This document shows, in pieces, positions 6,343 to 7,877 of a DNA stretch of 7,877 nt. Both the position numbers and the translations under genes were made by a program. The notes under the pieces were generated by a model that saw nothing but the letters and a program-made list of their open reading frames with translations, was not told the origin of the DNA and ran no database searches. Origin of the DNA: Anaerolineales bacterium (lineage in GTDB: Bacteria; Chloroflexota; Anaerolineae; Anaerolineales; Villigracilaceae). The DNA lies in the NCBI GenBank assembly GCA_020847355.1, contig JADLCG010000049.1, positions 1 through 7,877 of the forward strand, written 5' to 3'. How positions within the stretch are numbered: position 1 is the stretch's first letter; each line of letters opens with the position of its first letter.

Positions 6343-7274
6343 TGAAAAAAATCGCCTCTTTCCTCACCCTTTGCTTGTTATCTCTTTCATGGACAGCCTG
6401 CACCCCTATGCAAACCTCCCCCTCCTCAACCGATTCCTTTCGCATCGTCGCCTACGCAACCGACGCCATCATCGCCGAGCTAATCCCCTACGATAAATTG
6501 ACGCACATCAATTACTCCTTCCTCATCCCCCATTCAGACGGGACTTTCGCCACGCTCAACAACGCTTGGAAGTTGAAAGAGATTGTCGAAAACGCTCACC
6601 AGCAAAATGTCAAAGTCAGCATCGCGGTTGGCGGCTGGGGCTGGGATAATGAATTCGAGCAGATGGCGGCTTCCCCTGAGTCGCGTAGCGCTTTCGTCAA
6701 GAACTTAACCGCCTTCGTGGCGGAATATCAACTCGACGGCGTGGATATTGATTGGGAATATCCCGACCCGGGCGAATCCGCGCAAAACTTTTTAGCCTTA
6801 ATGCAAGAGCTAAGAAAAGCCTTGCCGGATAAATTGATCAGTACCGCCACCATCGCTTACGGCGACGAGACCGGTTTGGGCATCCCCAAAGAAACGTTTG
6901 ACCTCGTGGATTACGTCAACGTGATGACGTATGACGGGAAAATTCACGGAAGCCTGACCGAATTTGAGGAAGGTCTAAAATATTGGACGGCGCGCGGCGT
7001 GCCGCCAAAGAAAATCAATATCGGCGTGCCGTTTTATACGCGTCCCAGCGAAGTGACTTTCGCCAACCTCGTCAAAGCCGACCCCGCCGCCGCGCAATTA
7101 AACTCTTTCTCTTATTTAGGTTCGGTTGAGAATTACAACGGCATCCCGACTGTTAAACAAAAAACTGAAATCGCTATGCAACAAGCCGGCGGCATCATGT
7201 TTTGGGCGCTGGACCATGACGCACAAGGCGAGTTCTCGCTGGTCAAAGTCATTTACCAAACCGCTCACCCATAA
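6342..7274 (+). CDS. Glycoside hydrolase family 18 chitinase-like lipoprotein
   Basis: This 310-residue enzyme has a single GH18 TIM-barrel, predicted to cut beta-1,4-GlcNAc chains outside the cell by substrate-assisted catalysis. An N-terminal signal (MKK, hydrophobic 4-17) ends at WTAC with Cys20 as probable lipidation site; Trp at -3 is unusual for a lipobox. A Thr/Ser/Pro linker (21-32) follows. The barrel shows RIVAYATDA (34-42), the SxGG-type strand KVSIAVGGWGW (91-101), the catalytic DGVDIDWEYP (132-141) with Asp135, Asp137 and acid Glu139, the substrate-side VMTYDG (194-199), GVPFYTRP (228-235) and the terminal Trp288 in GIMFWALD. There is no room for the chitinase insertion domain of processive subfamily A, so an open-cleft, short enzyme is likely. 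No carbohydrate-binding module is present. Its ATG overlaps the kinase stop (TAATG) with no clear ribosome-binding site, implying coupled translation. An endo-N-acetylglucosaminidase role is an alternative. Confidence 0.9.
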   Translation: MKKIASFLTLCLLSLSWTACTPMQTSPSSTDSFRIVAYATDAIIAELIPYDKLTHINYSFLIPHSDGTFATLNNAWKLKEIVENAHQQNVKVSIAVGGWGWDNEFEQMAASPESRSAFVKNLTAFVAEYQLDGVDIDWEYPDPGESAQNFLALMQELRKALPDKLISTATIAYGDETGLGIPKETFDLVDYVNVMTYDGKIHGSLTEFEEGLKYWTARGVPPKKINIGVPFYTRPSEVTFANLVKADPAAAQLNSFSYLGSVENYNGIPTVKQKTEIAMQQAGGIMFWALDHDAQGEFSLVKVIYQTAHP

Positions 7275-7281
7275 TTGAGCC

Positions 7282-7877
7282 GTGACCAAACAATTAATTG
7301 TCAACGCCGACGATTACGGACGGACGCGCGCGGTTTCGCGCGCGATTCGCGCAGCGCACGCCAACGGAATAGTAACTTCAACAACCTGCATGATGAATCT
7401 GCGCGGCGTGGCGGATGAAATTGCTTTGGCGCAAAAAGAAACGCCAAAGCTTGGGCTGGGAGTCCACTTGACGTTAACCGCCGACCAGCCTCTGGTTAAG
7501 CGCGAAGCGCTCCCCTCCATCACGGACGCAAACGGGAATTTTCTCAAATTAAATATTTTCAGCGCGCGCCTGTCACAAATCAACCCTGCCGAAGTTAAGT
7601 TGGAATGGCGGGCGCAAATTGAAGCGTTTCTTCAAGCCGCCGGACAAAAGCCAACGCATTTGGATTCGCATCATCACACTTCGTATTTCAGCGCCGCGTT
7701 ATTGCGCGCCATGTTGGAACTGGCGCAGGAATTTGAATGCGCCATTCGTTTACCGTTTGAACATGCCAGCCAGACGATGACCGGCGTGCCGCCCGAATTG
7801 GTTGAATCAGCCAGAACCTACGTCCCGCAACTTTTAGGCGAATTCAATCCGCCGCGAACGCGCGGCTTCTTCGCAAA
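7282..7877 (+). CDS. ChbG/YdjC-family carbohydrate deacetylase (3' truncated by window end)
   Basis: An open frame from GTG 7282 to the window edge gives 198 residues of a usual 250-290. It belongs to the YdjC/ChbG family of metal-dependent N-deacetylases, which remove an acetyl group from GlcNAc units; E. coli ChbG acts on chitobiose and chitotriose, and HpnK is a hopanoid-pathway relative. Visible signatures are LIVNADDYG (5-13, Asp11), IVTSTTCMMN (30-39), LGLGVHLTLT (57-66, His62) and PTHLDSHHHT (124-133, His126). Asp11, His62 and His126 match the expected metal triad, and Asp10 the catalytic position. The start is well fixed: an in-frame TGA at 7276-7278 leaves GTG 7282 as the first usable codon. 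The gap to the chitinase is 7 bases and the upstream signal is weak, so translation is probably coupled. With GH4 and the kinase it suggests intracellular handling of chito-oligosaccharides. Confidence 0.88.
   Translation, partial: MTKQLIVNADDYGRTRAVSRAIRAAHANGIVTSTTCMMNLRGVADEIALAQKETPKLGLGVHLTLTADQPLVKREALPSITDANGNFLKLNIFSARLSQINPAEVKLEWRAQIEAFLQAAGQKPTHLDSHHHTSYFSAALLRAMLELAQEFECAIRLPFEHASQTMTGVPPELVESARTYVPQLLGEFNPPRTRGFFA
7325..7344 (+). repeat. All-GC inverted repeat inside the start of the deacetylase gene
   Basis: CGCGCGCG (7325-7332) and its exact complement (7337-7344) flank a GTTT loop, forming an 8-bp GC-only stem about 43 bases after the GTG. It falls in codons 15-21, where Arg/Ala/Val/Ser are encoded. 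It may be a by-product of Arg/Ala codons, or it may slow translation of this last visible gene. Confidence 0.55.

Overview
The window holds one co-directional block of eight genes, all on the + strand, with short gaps. It reads as a chitin or chito-oligosaccharide utilisation operon built around an ABC importer. In order it contains: the 3' end of a LacI-family regulator (cut by the left edge), a lipoprotein sugar-binding protein, two membrane permeases, an NAD-dependent family GH4 6-phospho-glycosidase, a BadF-type N-acetylglucosamine/sugar kinase, a lipoprotein GH18 chitinase, and the 5' part of a ChbG/YdjC-type deacetylase (cut by the right edge).

The likely source is a member of the Chloroflexota, probably Anaerolineae. 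This is inference from style rather than from a marker gene. The binding protein has a lipobox followed by a PTEA-type linker that is common in that class, GC content is moderate, and the operon is PTS-free with ABC import. The lipoproteins also fit a cell with a single membrane or atypical envelope. No rRNA, tRNA, CRISPR array, transposase or phage gene was seen.

Layout: 1-329 regulator; 330-428 leader with a probable promoter/operator; 429-1847 binding protein; 1848-1934 gap with a perfect 12-bp hairpin; 1935-2948 and 2960-4018 permeases; 4049-5347 GH4; 5377-6342 kinase; 6342-7274 GH18, overlapping the kinase stop by one base; 7282-7877 deacetylase, starting at GTG.

Proposed working: the surface-anchored GH18 enzyme cuts chitin oligomers outside the cell. 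The binding protein and permeases import the products, using an ATPase encoded elsewhere. In the cytoplasm the deacetylase, kinase and GH4 enzyme process them to GlcN/GlcNAc 6-phosphates. GH4 plus ChbG is the pair that defines the E. coli chitobiose (chb) operon, where a PTS supplies the phosphate. Here the PTS genes are absent, and an ABC importer plus a separate kinase sit in their place. That rearranged chb-like pathway is the most interesting point in the window.
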